Translations under genes and position numbers: made by a program | Source of the DNA: Actinokineospora auranticolor | Lineage (GTDB): Bacteria; Actinomycetota; Actinomycetes; Mycobacteriales; Pseudonocardiaceae | Direction of reading: 5' to 3' | Assembly: GCF_002934265.1 (NCBI RefSeq) | Contig: NZ_PTIX01000008.1 | Span: forward strand, 124,001-188,000 | DNA length: 64,000 bases | Notes under the pieces: model-generated | The model's input: only the letters and a program-made list of their open reading frames with translations | Told to the model about the DNA's origin: nothing | The model's database searches: none | Shown: positions 7,202 to 15,786 of the stretch, in pieces | How positions within the stretch are numbered: position 1 is the first letter of the stretch | Layout of the letters: every line of letters starts with the position of its first letter

Positions 7202-8797
7202 TCACCAACCTCCCGGACTTGCCGCCGCCTCGGCCCGTTCTGCCGCCCTGTTGGGCAGCCAGAGCGCGGTGAGCACGGAGGTCACGAGCATCACCCCGGC
7301 CCCGACCAGCGCGGCCACCGAGATGCCCGAGAGGAACGCCGCCCGCGCCGCGGCCATGAGCGGTTCGCCCGCGGCGCCCATCTCCGCCGCGGTGAGCGCG
7401 GCCAGCGGCAGCGACTGGGCGGCGGTCTCGGCCACCGCGGGGGCCACCACCGTGGTCGCGGCCAGCTCGTTCCCGAACACCGCGGCCATGATGCTGCCCA
7501 GCAGCGCGACACCGAGTCCGGCGCCGAGCTCGAACGAGGTCTCCTGGATGGCCGCGGCCCCGCCCGCGCGGGCGGGCGGGGCGCTGGTCATGATCGCCTG
7601 GGACCCGGAGGTGACCGCGACGCTGGCGCCGAACCCGACCCCGATGAAGCCGACCACGATCGCCCCGTCGACCACCCAGCCCGGCACGTCGGCGCCGATC
7701 AGCGAGAGCACGGCCAACGACACCGCGATCACCCCGAAGCAGCCGCTCAGGGTCAGGCGGGTGCCCCAGTTCCGCACCATCTTCTCGGTCAGCGGCGCGG
7801 CGACGAGGCTGGCCACGGCCATCGGCAGCAGCCACAGACCGGTCTGCAGCGTGGTGAACCCGCGCAGGATCTGGAAGTACTGCGCCAGGAAGAACAGCAG
7901 CCCGAAGAACCCGAAGAACGACAGCAGCACGGCCAGGGTCGCCGCGGTGAACCTGGGCGCGCGGAACAGCGAGAGGTCGAGCAGCGGGTGCGCCAGCTTG
8001 CCCTGCCGCCGGACGAAGACCCAGGCGAGGACCAGCCCGAGCGCCAGCGCGGGCACCGCGGTCGGCGCGCCGATCCCGTGCCCGGCGAGTTCCTTGATGC
8101 CGAAGACGACGCCGAGCACCGCGCCCATCGAGAGCACCACGCTGATCGGGTCGAAGCGCCCCGGCGACGGGTCCCGGGACTCCGGGACGTACCGCGCCGA
8201 GAGGAGCAGCGCGACGACGACCACCGGGAGCCCGACCAGGAACACCGAGCCCCACCAGAACACCCGCAGCATCGCGCCCGCGACGATCGGCCCGATCACC
8301 GAGCCGACCGCGGCCGTGGCCGACCACAGCCCGATCGCGACGCCGCGCTCCCGCGGGTCGGTGAACACCGTGCGGATGATCGACAGCGTGGCGGGCATGA
8401 TCATCGCCCCGCCGACGGCCCGCAGCACCCGGGCCGCGATGAGCACCGCGACCGAGCCCGCGAACGCGGCGACCAGCGACGCGACGCCGAACAGGGCCAG
8501 ACCGAGCAGGAAGAACCGCTTGCGCCCGAAGCGGTCGGCACCGGTGCCCGCGGTCACCAGCAACCCGGCGACGACGAGCGAGTAGCTGTCGACGATCCAC
8601 AGCAACCCGGTCGCGCCGGGGCGCAGCGACTCGGCGATCGCGGGCAGCGCCACGTTGAGGATCGTGTTGTCCATCGCCGCGAGCAGCAGACCGCTGCACA
8701 TCAACGCCAGCACCAGCCAGCGGCGGTCGGTCGCCGGTCGGGTCGCGGTCCCGCTGACCGGGTCGGCCGCGGGGGGTGGAACAGGTGCTTCGGTCAT
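7202..8797 (-). CDS. MFS multidrug exporter, DHA2 (EmrB/QacA) type, 531 aa
   Basis: A proton-driven efflux pump of the inner membrane. The length and about 14 hydrophobic segments fit the DHA2 drug:H+ antiporter family. The first helix region has the family signature ALMCSGLLLAAMDNTILNVALP, followed by the loop motif GTGADRFGRKR (motif A) and later PIVAGAML (motif C-like region). The ATG at 8797 is preferred because it follows the Pro-poor intergenic region holding the operators; upstream in-frame starts would cover the palindromes. It is transcribed divergently from a TetR gene 121 bp away, the usual arrangement for a drug-induced pump and its repressor. The substrate is unknown; export of a product of a neighbouring pathway is possible but unproven. 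Confidence 0.93.
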   Translation of the reverse strand: MTEAPVPPPAADPVSGTATRPATDRRWLVLALMCSGLLLAAMDNTILNVALPAIAESLRPGATGLLWIVDSYSLVVAGLLVTAGTGADRFGRKRFFLLGLALFGVASLVAAFAGSVAVLIAARVLRAVGGAMIMPATLSIIRTVFTDPRERGVAIGLWSATAAVGSVIGPIVAGAMLRVFWWGSVFLVGLPVVVVALLLSARYVPESRDPSPGRFDPISVVLSMGAVLGVVFGIKELAGHGIGAPTAVPALALGLVLAWVFVRRQGKLAHPLLDLSLFRAPRFTAATLAVLLSFFGFFGLLFFLAQYFQILRGFTTLQTGLWLLPMAVASLVAAPLTEKMVRNWGTRLTLSGCFGVIAVSLAVLSLIGADVPGWVVDGAIVVGFIGVGFGASVAVTSGSQAIMTSAPPARAGGAAAIQETSFELGAGLGVALLGSIMAAVFGNELAATTVVAPAVAETAAQSLPLAALTAAEMGAAGEPLMAAARAAFLSGISVAALVGAGVMLVTSVLTALWLPNRAAERAEAAASPGGW

Positions 8798-8842
8798 GAA
8801 CCAAACCTCGCCGAGAGTCGGGATGCCGTTACGGTACGAACG

Positions 8843-8860
8843 ACTGTATCGAAATACGGT
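8843..8860. promoter_or_regulatory. Palindromic operator candidate for the TetR regulator
   Basis: ACTGTATCGAAATACGGT has arms ACYGTAT / ATACRGT around a 4-bp centre, with 6 of 7 arm positions matching. It lies between the divergent MFS and TetR genes, 46 bp upstream of the MFS start, as expected for TetR autoregulation and pump repression. Confidence 0.55.
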
Positions 8861-8864
8861 TGGA

Positions 8865-8877
8865 CCGTACCGTACGG
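8865..8877. promoter_or_regulatory. Second palindrome in the MFS/TetR intergenic region
   Basis: CCGTACCGTACGG is a perfect 6-bp inverted repeat around one C. It sits just upstream of the -35 box of the TetR promoter. An outer inverted repeat, ACGGTACG at 8831-8838 and CGTACCGT at 8867-8874, overlaps it, so the region is dense in symmetric sites. Confidence 0.5.
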
Positions 8878-8881
8878 CGGG

Positions 8882-8911
8882 TTGGCTCGGGAGGGTGCGC
8901 CGTCCTAGACT
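8882..8911 (+). promoter_or_regulatory. Promoter of the TetR gene (leaderless transcript)
   Basis: TTGGCT (8882-8887) and TAGACT (8906-8911) are separated by 18 bp, matching the actinobacterial housekeeping sigma pattern. The ATG at 8919 begins 7 nt after the -10 box, so the mRNA would start at or next to the start codon. Confidence 0.65.
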
Positions 8912-8918
8912 CGTTCGG

Positions 8919-9569
8919 ATGAGCTCGGGCACGACAGCACCAGGTCCGGCGGCGGGCAGTGCCTACCCGCTGCGCAGGCGCGCGGGTGGCAAGCGGCGCG
9001 ACGAGGTGCTCGACCACGTGATCGCCGTGATCGCCGACCGGGGGTACGACCGGACCAGGTTCACCGACGTGGCCAAGGTGTCCAAGGTCGCGGTGAGCAC
9101 CCTGCAGTTCCACTTCGGTTCGCACGAGGACATGCTCATCGAGGCGCTGCACCGGTCCACCGAGCGCGAGGTCAGCGCGATGGAGGCCGTGGTCGGCCCG
9201 GACGACCCGCCCTGGCGGACCCTGACCGCCCTGGTCGACCGCGCCCTGGACCCGGAAGCCCGGGTCACCGGCCGCATGCTGCTCGAGTTCTGGCACGCCT
9301 GCGCCAGGGACCCGGAGCTGCGCGACGTCGGCGCGGTCCTGTGCGACCGCTACCGCCAGCCGTTCGTGGCCGCCATCCGCGCAGGCATCGATCGCGGCGA
9401 CTTCACCACCGACAGCGACCCCGTAGACCTCGTCACGGTCCTCAACGGCATCCTCGAAGGCCTCATCATCCCCCGCGTCCTGGACCACGACTACTACGAC
9501 CCGCCGAAGGTCCGCGCGATCGTCCTGCGCGCGCTGGCAGCCCTGCTCGGGGTACCGCCCACCACCTGA
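8919..9569 (+). CDS. TetR-family transcriptional regulator, 216 aa
   Basis: The N-terminal helix-turn-helix region (about residues 24-70) reads DEVLDHVIAVIADRGYDRTR followed by FTDVAKVSKVAVSTLQFHFG, a standard TetR DNA-binding fold in which F-H-F-G replaces the common Y-Y-H-F. The C-terminal part is an all-helical ligand-binding domain of normal length. The ATG at 8919 directly follows a well-formed promoter with no leader, which decides the start against longer in-frame options that would run through the operators. It lies divergent to the MFS exporter, so it most likely represses both genes and is released by the pump substrate or a related compound. The ligand cannot be predicted. Confidence 0.93.
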   Translation: MSSGTTAPGPAAGSAYPLRRRAGGKRRDEVLDHVIAVIADRGYDRTRFTDVAKVSKVAVSTLQFHFGSHEDMLIEALHRSTEREVSAMEAVVGPDDPPWRTLTALVDRALDPEARVTGRMLLEFWHACARDPELRDVGAVLCDRYRQPFVAAIRAGIDRGDFTTDSDPVDLVTVLNGILEGLIIPRVLDHDYYDPPKVRAIVLRALAALLGVPPTT

Positions 9570-9590
9570 CACCCCGCCTGCCCCGGGGTG
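9570..9590 (+). terminator. Hairpin after the TetR gene
   Basis: CACCCCG and CGGGGTG form a 7-bp stem with a 7-nt loop directly after the TGA. No T-run follows, so it would be a GC-rich actinobacterial-type terminator at best. Confidence 0.4.
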
Positions 9591-9601
9591 GTGATGCTGA
9601 A

Positions 9602-9666
9602 TGTCCACTGTCGACGCACTGTCGCGCGCCCGCTGTGGGGCGACGATCAAGGGACCACAGTGGACA
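9602..9666. repeat. 10-bp inverted repeat with nested stem
   Basis: TGTCCACTGT (9602-9611) and its exact complement ACAGTGGACA (9657-9666) flank a 45-bp loop. A shorter GTCGC/GCGAC pair lies inside. It lies in the convergent gap between the TetR gene and the membrane-protein gene and may act as a terminator or be the footprint of a small element. Confidence 0.5.
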
Positions 9667-9726
9667 CTCTGGCGGCTGGCGTTGGAGTCCGCCAGATGGC
9701 CTTGCTCGACCGGGCTTCCCGGCAGT

Positions 9727-10206
9727 TCACGCTCGCTGCTGAGCGCGAACGGTTCCACGGTCCGGGCTCGTCGACGCCGTGGTGCGGGGCCAGGTCCAGG
9801 CGCATCGCACGATGTAGCCGAGCAGGAGCACCTCCAGGGTGACGCCGAGGCCGTAGAAGTACGTCCAGGACTCGCCTACCAGGTTGAACGCGGCGTAGGG
9901 GACCTGTACCGAGGCGACGATGAGGTTCGTGACGCGGTTGGCCCGGGTGGGGAGGGTCATCGACAGCACGATCATGAAGATCGGGATCGCCATGAGCGCG
10001 ACGAAGGTGGTCAACAACGTCTGGCTGACGGCGAACTCCCAGACGACGCCGACCTGGATGTCGGCGATGACGCCGGGTTTGAAGAAGGCGATGATGTCCA
10101 CGTAGGCGTACAGGAACATGAAGCTCGTCCACGCCGCGGCGAGTTTGGCCCGCACCGGGATCCGCGGGTCTTCCAGGGTGGTCGTGGTGGGGTGGCGTGT
10201 GCTCAT
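9727..10206 (-). CDS. Small four-helix membrane protein of unknown function, 159 aa
   Basis: After a short polar N-terminus there are four hydrophobic stretches: about residues 24-43 (AAAWTSFMFLYAYVDIIAFF), 60-85 (a long segment ending IPIFMIVLSMTL), 92-110 (NLIVASVQVPYAAFNLVG) and 113-135 (TYFYGLGVTLEVLLLGYIV). The tail is basic and Ser/Thr-rich. It resembles small DUF-type integral membrane proteins of actinobacteria, but I cannot name the family with certainty. The ATG at 10206 has GGAG at about 5 nt. It is divergent from the histidine kinase gene, so it may be a target or partner of that two-component system; this is inference from position only. Confidence 0.8.
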   Translation of the reverse strand: MSTRHPTTTTLEDPRIPVRAKLAAAWTSFMFLYAYVDIIAFFKPGVIADIQVGVVWEFAVSQTLLTTFVALMAIPIFMIVLSMTLPTRANRVTNLIVASVQVPYAAFNLVGESWTYFYGLGVTLEVLLLGYIVRCAWTWPRTTASTSPDRGTVRAQQRA

Positions 10207-10357
10207 CGCGGGCTCCGTTGTCGTGGTGCGGATCGGTGGGTCAACGATCGCCGAGCCCGGCGGCGGGCACATCGGCGTCGAGGTCGGACCCTCCTCATCC
10301 GTGGGGAGGAAGCGGCGTCTCGTTCTTTCGGTCGGTCCCCGACGCGCCGGTGGTCTC

Positions 10358-10370
10358 TAGGCTGTGTGGG
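10358..10370 (+). promoter_or_regulatory. -10 box of the histidine kinase gene (leaderless)
   Basis: TAGGCT at 10358-10363 lies 6 nt before the GTG at 10370, a spacing that gives transcription starting at the GTG. The -35 region is poorly conserved, so an activator may be needed. Confidence 0.4.
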
Positions 10371-11512
10371 TGACCGCCAACGCCCTGAGTTCGCTGTGGA
10401 CCGAGCCCCGCGCCGTGGACGCTCCCGGGCGGGTGTCGCGCGACTGGCTGCTGGTCGGGGTGTCGATCGTGGCGGCGCTGCTCGAAGGGGTCCTCCGCGA
10501 CGACATCGCCTGGCGGCCGGTGGCGACGGCCGTGGCGGTCGGACTCGCGCCGGTGCTGCTGTGGCGGCGTACCCACCCGTTGGCCTGCGTCGTGGTGGCC
10601 TTCGGCACGGCGATGGCGTTGGGACTGGCGAGCCTGCTGGGCGGGGCGCCCACCGTGGGCCTCGACACGATGACCTACATCCTGGTGCTCGTCTACGCGC
10701 TGGTCCGCTGGGGCTCGGGGCGCGAGATCGTGATCGGGCTGGCGGTGGTGGCGGTGGCCGCGGTCATCGGTTCCGCCGCCGACCACATCGGGCCGCCCGA
10801 CGCCATCGGCGGAATCGCCGTCCTGGCGTCGGCGGCGGCGGGTGGGGCGGCGTTGCGCTACCGCGCCGAGAGTTGGCGCCGGGCGTTGGCGCAGAGCCGC
10901 GGCCAGGAGCGGGTCGGCCTCGCGCGCGAACTGCACGACATCGTCGCCCACCACGTCTCGGCGATCGCCGTGCAGGCGCAGGCGGGCCGGGCGATGGCCG
11001 GGCAGCGACCCGCGGCGGCGCTCGACGCGTTGGCGGCCATCGAGGGGGAAGCGTCGCGGACGCTCGCGGAGATGCGGGCGATGGTCCGGGTGTTGCGGGA
11101 CGGCGCGCCCGCGCAGTACGGCACCCGGGCAGGCGTCGCCGACCTGGTGTCCCTCGCCCGCCGCGCCCCGATCCCGGTCATCGACGTGGAGTTGCCCGCT
11201 GACCTGGACGAACTTCCACCCCAGGTCGACGCGGCGGTCTACCGGCTGGGGCAAGAGGCGCTGACCAACGCCCTGCGCCACGCCCGCGACGCCTCGCGTG
11301 TGGAGATCCGGGTGGTGGAGGACGCGGGAAGGCTGCGACTACGCGTGACCGACGACGGACGGATCGACCCGGCACGGTCGGTGGACCACGGCTTCGGGCT
11401 GCTGGGCATGACCGAGCGCGTGCAGCTGCTCGGCGGCACGCTGCGCGCCGGGCCCGCGCCCGACGGCGGGTGGGCGGTCGACGCCGAACTGCCGACGGGG
11501 GTCCGCCGATGA
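10370..11512 (+). CDS. NarL-type sensor histidine kinase (HisKA_3), 380 aa
   Basis: A membrane sensor kinase. The first 160 residues hold several hydrophobic segments and no large extracellular domain. The dimerisation/phosphoacceptor box ARELHDIVAHHVSAIAVQAQ places the phospho-His at residue 189. The C-terminal HATPase_c domain has the N-box (QEALTNALRHA) and glycine-rich lid (GFGLLGMTER). This is the class that pairs with LuxR-type response regulators. A GTG 6 nt upstream (10364) is an alternative start; 10370 fits the -10 box better. The stop overlaps the regulator start as ATGA (11509-11512). The signal is unknown. Confidence 0.93.
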   Translation: MTANALSSLWTEPRAVDAPGRVSRDWLLVGVSIVAALLEGVLRDDIAWRPVATAVAVGLAPVLLWRRTHPLACVVVAFGTAMALGLASLLGGAPTVGLDTMTYILVLVYALVRWGSGREIVIGLAVVAVAAVIGSAADHIGPPDAIGGIAVLASAAAGGAALRYRAESWRRALAQSRGQERVGLARELHDIVAHHVSAIAVQAQAGRAMAGQRPAAALDALAAIEGEASRTLAEMRAMVRVLRDGAPAQYGTRAGVADLVSLARRAPIPVIDVELPADLDELPPQVDAAVYRLGQEALTNALRHARDASRVEIRVVEDAGRLRLRVTDDGRIDPARSVDHGFGLLGMTERVQLLGGTLRAGPAPDGGWAVDAELPTGVRR

Positions 11513-12165
11513 CGGTGCGCGTGCTGGTGGCCGACGACCAGGACCTGGTGCGCACCGGCCTGTCGATGATCCTCGACGCGCAGCCCGACATCGAGGTCGT
11601 CGGCCAAGCCGCCGACGGCCACGCCGCCGTCGACTTGGCGCACCGGCTCCGCCCCGACGTGTGCCTGGTCGACATCCAGATGCCCGGGCTCGACGGCATC
11701 GAGGTCACCAGGCTCCTCGCGGGCCGGGGCGTCCCGGACCCGATCGCGGTGGTGGTGATCACGACGTTCGACCTCGACGAGTACGTCCACGGCGCGCTCC
11801 GGGCAGGCGCCCGGGGCTTCCTGCTCAAGGACGCCGGGCAGGCGCTGCTCGTCCAGGCCGTGCACGCCGCCGCCGTCGGCGACGCCCTGATCGCCCCCAA
11901 CGTCACCCGGCGGCTGCTGGCCACCCTCGCGGGCAGGGACCCGTCGAGCCGACGGATCCAACCGACCGAGCCGCTCACCGACCGCGAGGAGGAGGTCCTG
12001 ACGCTGGTCGCCCGCGGCCGCACGAACGCCGAGATCGCCGCCGAGCTGTACATCGGCTTGACGACCGCCAAGACCCACGTCGCCAGCCTGCTGAGCAAAC
12101 TCGGCGCCCGGAACAGGGTCGAGATCGCGATGTGGGCGTACGACACCGGCCGGGCGGGGGACTGA
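11509..12165 (+). CDS. LuxR/NarL-family response regulator, 218 aa
   Basis: The receiver domain has the acidic pair D9-D10 and the phosphoacceptor D55 in VCLVDIQMPGLDG, with the conserved T in VVVITTFD and K in GFLLKDAG. The C-terminal LuxR-type helix-turn-helix begins LTDREEEVLTLVARGRTNAE and continues to the TAKTHVASLLSKLGARNR recognition region. It is translationally coupled to the histidine kinase and is its evident partner. NarL-type regulators bind inverted-repeat sites as dimers. Its targets are not identifiable here, though the adjacent divergent membrane-protein gene is a candidate. Confidence 0.95.
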   Translation: MTVRVLVADDQDLVRTGLSMILDAQPDIEVVGQAADGHAAVDLAHRLRPDVCLVDIQMPGLDGIEVTRLLAGRGVPDPIAVVVITTFDLDEYVHGALRAGARGFLLKDAGQALLVQAVHAAAVGDALIAPNVTRRLLATLAGRDPSSRRIQPTEPLTDREEEVLTLVARGRTNAEIAAELYIGLTTAKTHVASLLSKLGARNRVEIAMWAYDTGRAGD

Positions 12166-12290
12166 GCGGAGGGTTCCCGCCCGGGTGGCGGCGGTCCGCG
12201 CTCGGTGGACCAGTCGACGCACCTGACGTCGGTTGGCCGGTGGCGCCGCTCAAGCGCCGATGCCCTGTGGCACCAGTGCTTTCGCTGCGG

Positions 12291-12560
12291 CTATCGCGCG
12301 TTTCGTTGAAGCAGTGCGGTTCCGGTCCCGGTGAGCAGGACCGGGGCGTGGGTGTCGTGGTGGTCGCCGGACTCGATGACCGCCACACCACGGCGGAGCA
12401 GAGCGCGGACGACCTCCGTCTGCCTGCACGTGAGTTCCACGCCCGCTCGGCGGAACCCGAGTCGGTTGTGGAACACGACAGACTCGTCCGCTATGTCGAC
12501 CAGGGCCGCCAGCAGCGCACCCTCGGTGGACTCCTGGTAGCACGCGGTGCTCATCGTCAT
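12291..12560 (-). CDS. Small hypothetical protein, 89 aa
   Basis: I do not recognise the family. The frame has consistently high third-position GC and a soluble, folded-looking composition (STACYQESTEGALLAALVDI near the N-terminus, then a basic middle and HDTHAPVLLTG near the end). The ATG at 12560 has GAGGA about 9 nt upstream; a second ATG at 12554 is further from that site. It stands alone on the minus strand between the response regulator and the STAND gene. A gene is more likely than a chance frame, but it has no functional clue. Confidence 0.6.
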   Translation of the reverse strand: MTMSTACYQESTEGALLAALVDIADESVVFHNRLGFRRAGVELTCRQTEVVRALLRRGVAVIESGDHHDTHAPVLLTGTGTALLQRNAR

Positions 12561-12777
12561 ACCCAGATCCTCGAACGGCCGCGCGCACCCCGCTCGGTCA
12601 GCACCCACTCGGCTCCCGCTTCGCACCCGACCCGCACCCAATTCGCTGTCCGTACTGCGATTCCGCCGATTCCGCTCCTGGTCGGCGGTGAACGCGAACG
12701 GTTCTCGCGCGGCGGGGAGCCCGGCGCCGAGTCGGCCGCCGACGTGGCGACGGTGCTCGCCGCGCGCCTGTCCCGGT

Positions 12778-12783
12778 TACCAT
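12778..12783 (+). promoter_or_regulatory. -10 box of the STAND NTPase gene (leaderless)
   Basis: TACCAT ends 6 nt before the ATG at 12790, leaving no room for a ribosome site, so the transcript is probably leaderless. The -35 element is weak. Confidence 0.4.
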
Positions 12784-12789
12784 GATCGG

Positions 12790-15654
12790 ATGGCGGACCA
12801 GCCCGATGTCGTCAACCTGGCCTTCGGTGCCCGGTCGGTCATCCAGATCGGCCACGTCGGCACACGTCCGAGGTTGGTGTGGTCGGAGGACGTCGCCGAT
12901 GTCGTCGAACGTTCCGATGTCGGTGGCCGGTTGCTCGGCGCGGTGGCGGAGTCGGGCGTTGTCGTGTTGTCCGGCCCCGGCGGAGTCGGCAAGACCACCT
13001 TGGCCCGCTGGGCTTGTGCGCGTCTCGCCGAGGAGTTCCCCGACGGCGTCCACTGGTTCCGGCTGAGTTCCACCACCACGCGCGCCGACTTGGTCGAACT
13101 CCTCCGTGACCTGGTGACCCTGCTGGTCGGCAACACCCACCTCACCACCCTCGACGGCGCCATGGCCGCGTTTGCCACCGCCCTCGGCGACCGGCGGATG
13201 CTCCTGGTCATCGACGGCGTTTGGCGTCGATCGGACCTTGAACCGTTTCTCTCCGGCGGCCGCAACTGCGTTCGGCTGGTGACCACCCGGTTGACCGGAG
13301 TCATTCGCGGGGTCGAACTGCCCGTTGGGCCGATGACCGTTCCCGAAGCGGTGAACCTGTTGTGCCGTGACTTCCCGGACACCGGCGAACCCCGCGCCCT
13401 GGTCGACCGAGTCGGCCGCTGGCCACTCGCGTTGTCCATGCTCAACGGCGCCCTCCTCAGCGCCGCGCGCCGCCGAGCGCCGTTGGACCGCGTAGTCCAC
13501 GACCTCGACTCCGCTTTGGCCCGCGACGGTGTCGCCTTCCTCGACGCCTTGGGAGACCGGGGGACCGGCATCGCCGCCACGTTGCGCCTGAGCCTGGATG
13601 AGTTGGTCGCCACGTCCCCGCACGGCGTGGATTCCCTCCACCGCTACCTCAGCCTCGCCGCGTTCCCCGCCCGCGTTCCCGTTCCACCGGAGCTACTGGA
13701 ACTCCTGTGGGGCCTGGACCCTGTCACCGCAGCGTCCGAATGCGACAGGTTCAACCGCCACTCCCTCCTCGCCGACACCCATCTCCACGACGTTGTCCAT
13801 GACTACCTGCGTCGCGCCCACTCCGCCGAGGTCCGCACGGCCAGCCGACGCCTCCTCGACGCCACCCGTCCGGCCGACGGCTGGCACAACGCCTCGACCG
13901 TCCTACGCGGACAACTGGTTCACCATCTGCTCGCCGCAGGGTTGACCGCGGAACTCGCCGACCTGTGCACCGACCTGCGCTACCTCGCTCGTCGCATCGC
14001 CGAGGACGGCCCCCACGCAGCCGAGGCGGATGTCGCCGCCTGTCCCGACCGCGACGAGGACCTGCTGGCGTTCTTGCGTTCCCACGGCCATCTCCTGGAC
14101 TCCGACCCCGCCCTCACCCTGTACGCGCACCTCTTCGACCGGGCCGTGCTGTACCACGTGGACGAAGCGTTGCCCGTGTGGTCGCTGCGACCACACGAAT
14201 CCCCGCTCGTCCGCAGGGATCCGGTGGCGCGGACCCTCGCGGGGCACCGAGGGCAGGTCTCCTCGGTCGAGTGGCGGGACGTGATCAGCGCGGTCGGCGG
14301 GGACGACGGAAAGTTCCGCACCTGGGATCCCCACACCGGTCGCCCGCTCTCGGTAACGCCGGTATCCGAGAACTGGGTTCTGCGGGCCGCGCTCAGCCCG
14401 GACAACCGGCTGCTCGCTCAGGTCGTCCACATCGAGAACAGCCTTGACTGCCTACGGGTGGAGGTGGTCGACCTCGGGGACGGTTCGGTGACCCACGTGG
14501 CCACTCTCCGCTGGATCGATCCCGGCATCATGGCGGGCACGGACGTGCGGTGGCGGCCCGACTCGGATGTCCTGGCGGTCGCGGGCGGCGGCGAACTCCG
14601 GCTGTGGCGACCGGGACGTGGGGTGGCCCGGGTCGTGGACGGCATGTTCCGCTCGGCGAGTTGGGGACCACGCGGCCAACTCGCGGGCATCACCTATTAC
14701 AAAGAGCTTGCCATATGGCGGGATCCCACCACTGAGATCGAGCCGCACTACATCAATCTGCCGCATGCCGACGAGGATGGGCCCGCCGTGGTGGCATGGA
14801 GTCCGGATGGTGGAAGGCTCGCCTGTGCGTCGACCTACAAGGTGGTGGTCATCGACCTCCAGGACAGGAAGCTCAACCATGCCTGGGGAACGGCCGTCTG
14901 GTACGCGGGTCCGGTCGCTGCCATCGCCTGGCGGCCGGACAGCAAGGTGTTCGGTGTGGCCATCAATACCTCCGCTTGTGGGGGAGCGGTGCTGATCTGG
15001 GACGCGACGACGCTCGACTGCGTCGCGGTCAACGGTGCCCGCGGTGCCGCGGTCCTCGACCTCGCCTGGTCGCCGGATGGCACGGCCCTGGCGTTCGCGG
15101 CGTCGGACTCGGCGGTCCGCGTAGAAGCGGAACCCCTGCGAAGCGCACACTACGTGCCGTTCTTTGACTTCTTCGGGCTGGATAAGGAAATCAATGACGG
15201 TATGGCCGCAGCCGCCCCGGAACTGGTGAGTCACCACCAAGATAGATTCGTCATCGCCACGACCCCGGACGGTCACACCGTCGAGGTTGACGAGAGCGGC
15301 CGGTACCACTACGTCATGAACAGCACCCAGGCCTGTAGTGACTTCGGTATCGCGCGCAACGCCGCCGTTCGCGTCTTCGGCGAATCCGACATCGTCCTGC
15401 GGTTGCGCGCCGGTGACACCGTCCTGCGCGAGGTCACCGTGCGCAAACCACGTCGTCTCGCCCTGAACCCCAACCGAACCGTACTGGTCACCACTACGGA
15501 GGACGGCCGCATCGCCGCTTACGACACCCGTTCCCTGACACCGCTGTGTTCGTTGCGGATCGATGACGAGGTGCTCGCTTGCTGGTTCGACGCCGACCTG
15601 GTCGTGCGCGGCTTCGCGGACAAGTACCGGTTCCGGGTGCCGGAAGAGCAGTGA
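12790..15654 (+). CDS. STAND NTPase: NB-ARC domain with C-terminal WD40-like repeats, 954 aa
   Basis: An Apaf-1-like signalling ATPase. A short N-terminus (about 50 aa) contains GARSVIQIGHVG, similar to the short linker that precedes NB-ARC in many actinobacterial STAND proteins. The P-loop GPGGVGKTT is near residue 65, the Walker B-like MLLVIDGVW near 140, and the GxP-type GRWPLALSML near 215. From about residue 470 beta-propeller repeats follow, with SPD/RPD and WD-type strand ends (EWRDVI, FRTWDP, WRPDSD, WSPDG, LIWD). No N-terminal effector domain (TIR, protease, nuclease) is present, so an effector, if any, is a separate protein. Such proteins act as ligand-gated switches; the ligand is unknown. 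The start directly follows a -10 box. Confidence 0.9.
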   Translation: MADQPDVVNLAFGARSVIQIGHVGTRPRLVWSEDVADVVERSDVGGRLLGAVAESGVVVLSGPGGVGKTTLARWACARLAEEFPDGVHWFRLSSTTTRADLVELLRDLVTLLVGNTHLTTLDGAMAAFATALGDRRMLLVIDGVWRRSDLEPFLSGGRNCVRLVTTRLTGVIRGVELPVGPMTVPEAVNLLCRDFPDTGEPRALVDRVGRWPLALSMLNGALLSAARRRAPLDRVVHDLDSALARDGVAFLDALGDRGTGIAATLRLSLDELVATSPHGVDSLHRYLSLAAFPARVPVPPELLELLWGLDPVTAASECDRFNRHSLLADTHLHDVVHDYLRRAHSAEVRTASRRLLDATRPADGWHNASTVLRGQLVHHLLAAGLTAELADLCTDLRYLARRIAEDGPHAAEADVAACPDRDEDLLAFLRSHGHLLDSDPALTLYAHLFDRAVLYHVDEALPVWSLRPHESPLVRRDPVARTLAGHRGQVSSVEWRDVISAVGGDDGKFRTWDPHTGRPLSVTPVSENWVLRAALSPDNRLLAQVVHIENSLDCLRVEVVDLGDGSVTHVATLRWIDPGIMAGTDVRWRPDSDVLAVAGGGELRLWRPGRGVARVVDGMFRSASWGPRGQLAGITYYKELAIWRDPTTEIEPHYINLPHADEDGPAVVAWSPDGGRLACASTYKVVVIDLQDRKLNHAWGTAVWYAGPVAAIAWRPDSKVFGVAINTSACGGAVLIWDATTLDCVAVNGARGAAVLDLAWSPDGTALAFAASDSAVRVEAEPLRSAHYVPFFDFFGLDKEINDGMAAAAPELVSHHQDRFVIATTPDGHTVEVDESGRYHYVMNSTQACSDFGIARNAAVRVFGESDIVLRLRAGDTVLREVTVRKPRRLALNPNRTVLVTTTEDGRIAAYDTRSLTPLCSLRIDDEVLACWFDADLVVRGFADKYRFRVPEEQ

Positions 15655-15742
15655 TCGCGGCCTGGTCGAGGCGCGGCTCGGTCTTGGCGACGCAGGCGGA
15701 ACGCGGCGGCGGACAGGGACACGGCCAGGTGGGACCACCGAA

Positions 15743-15772
15743 CGCCGCCGGGTCGAAATCGGCCCGGCGGCG
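15743..15772. terminator. Strong bidirectional hairpin between convergent genes
   Basis: CGCCGCCGGG (15743-15752) and its exact complement CCCGGCGGCG (15763-15772) form a perfect 10-bp GC stem with a 10-nt loop. It lies 89 bp after the STAND stop and 15 bp after the stop of the PKS operon on the other strand, so it can terminate both. Confidence 0.7.
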
Positions 15773-15786
15773 CGGGATCCACGTGG

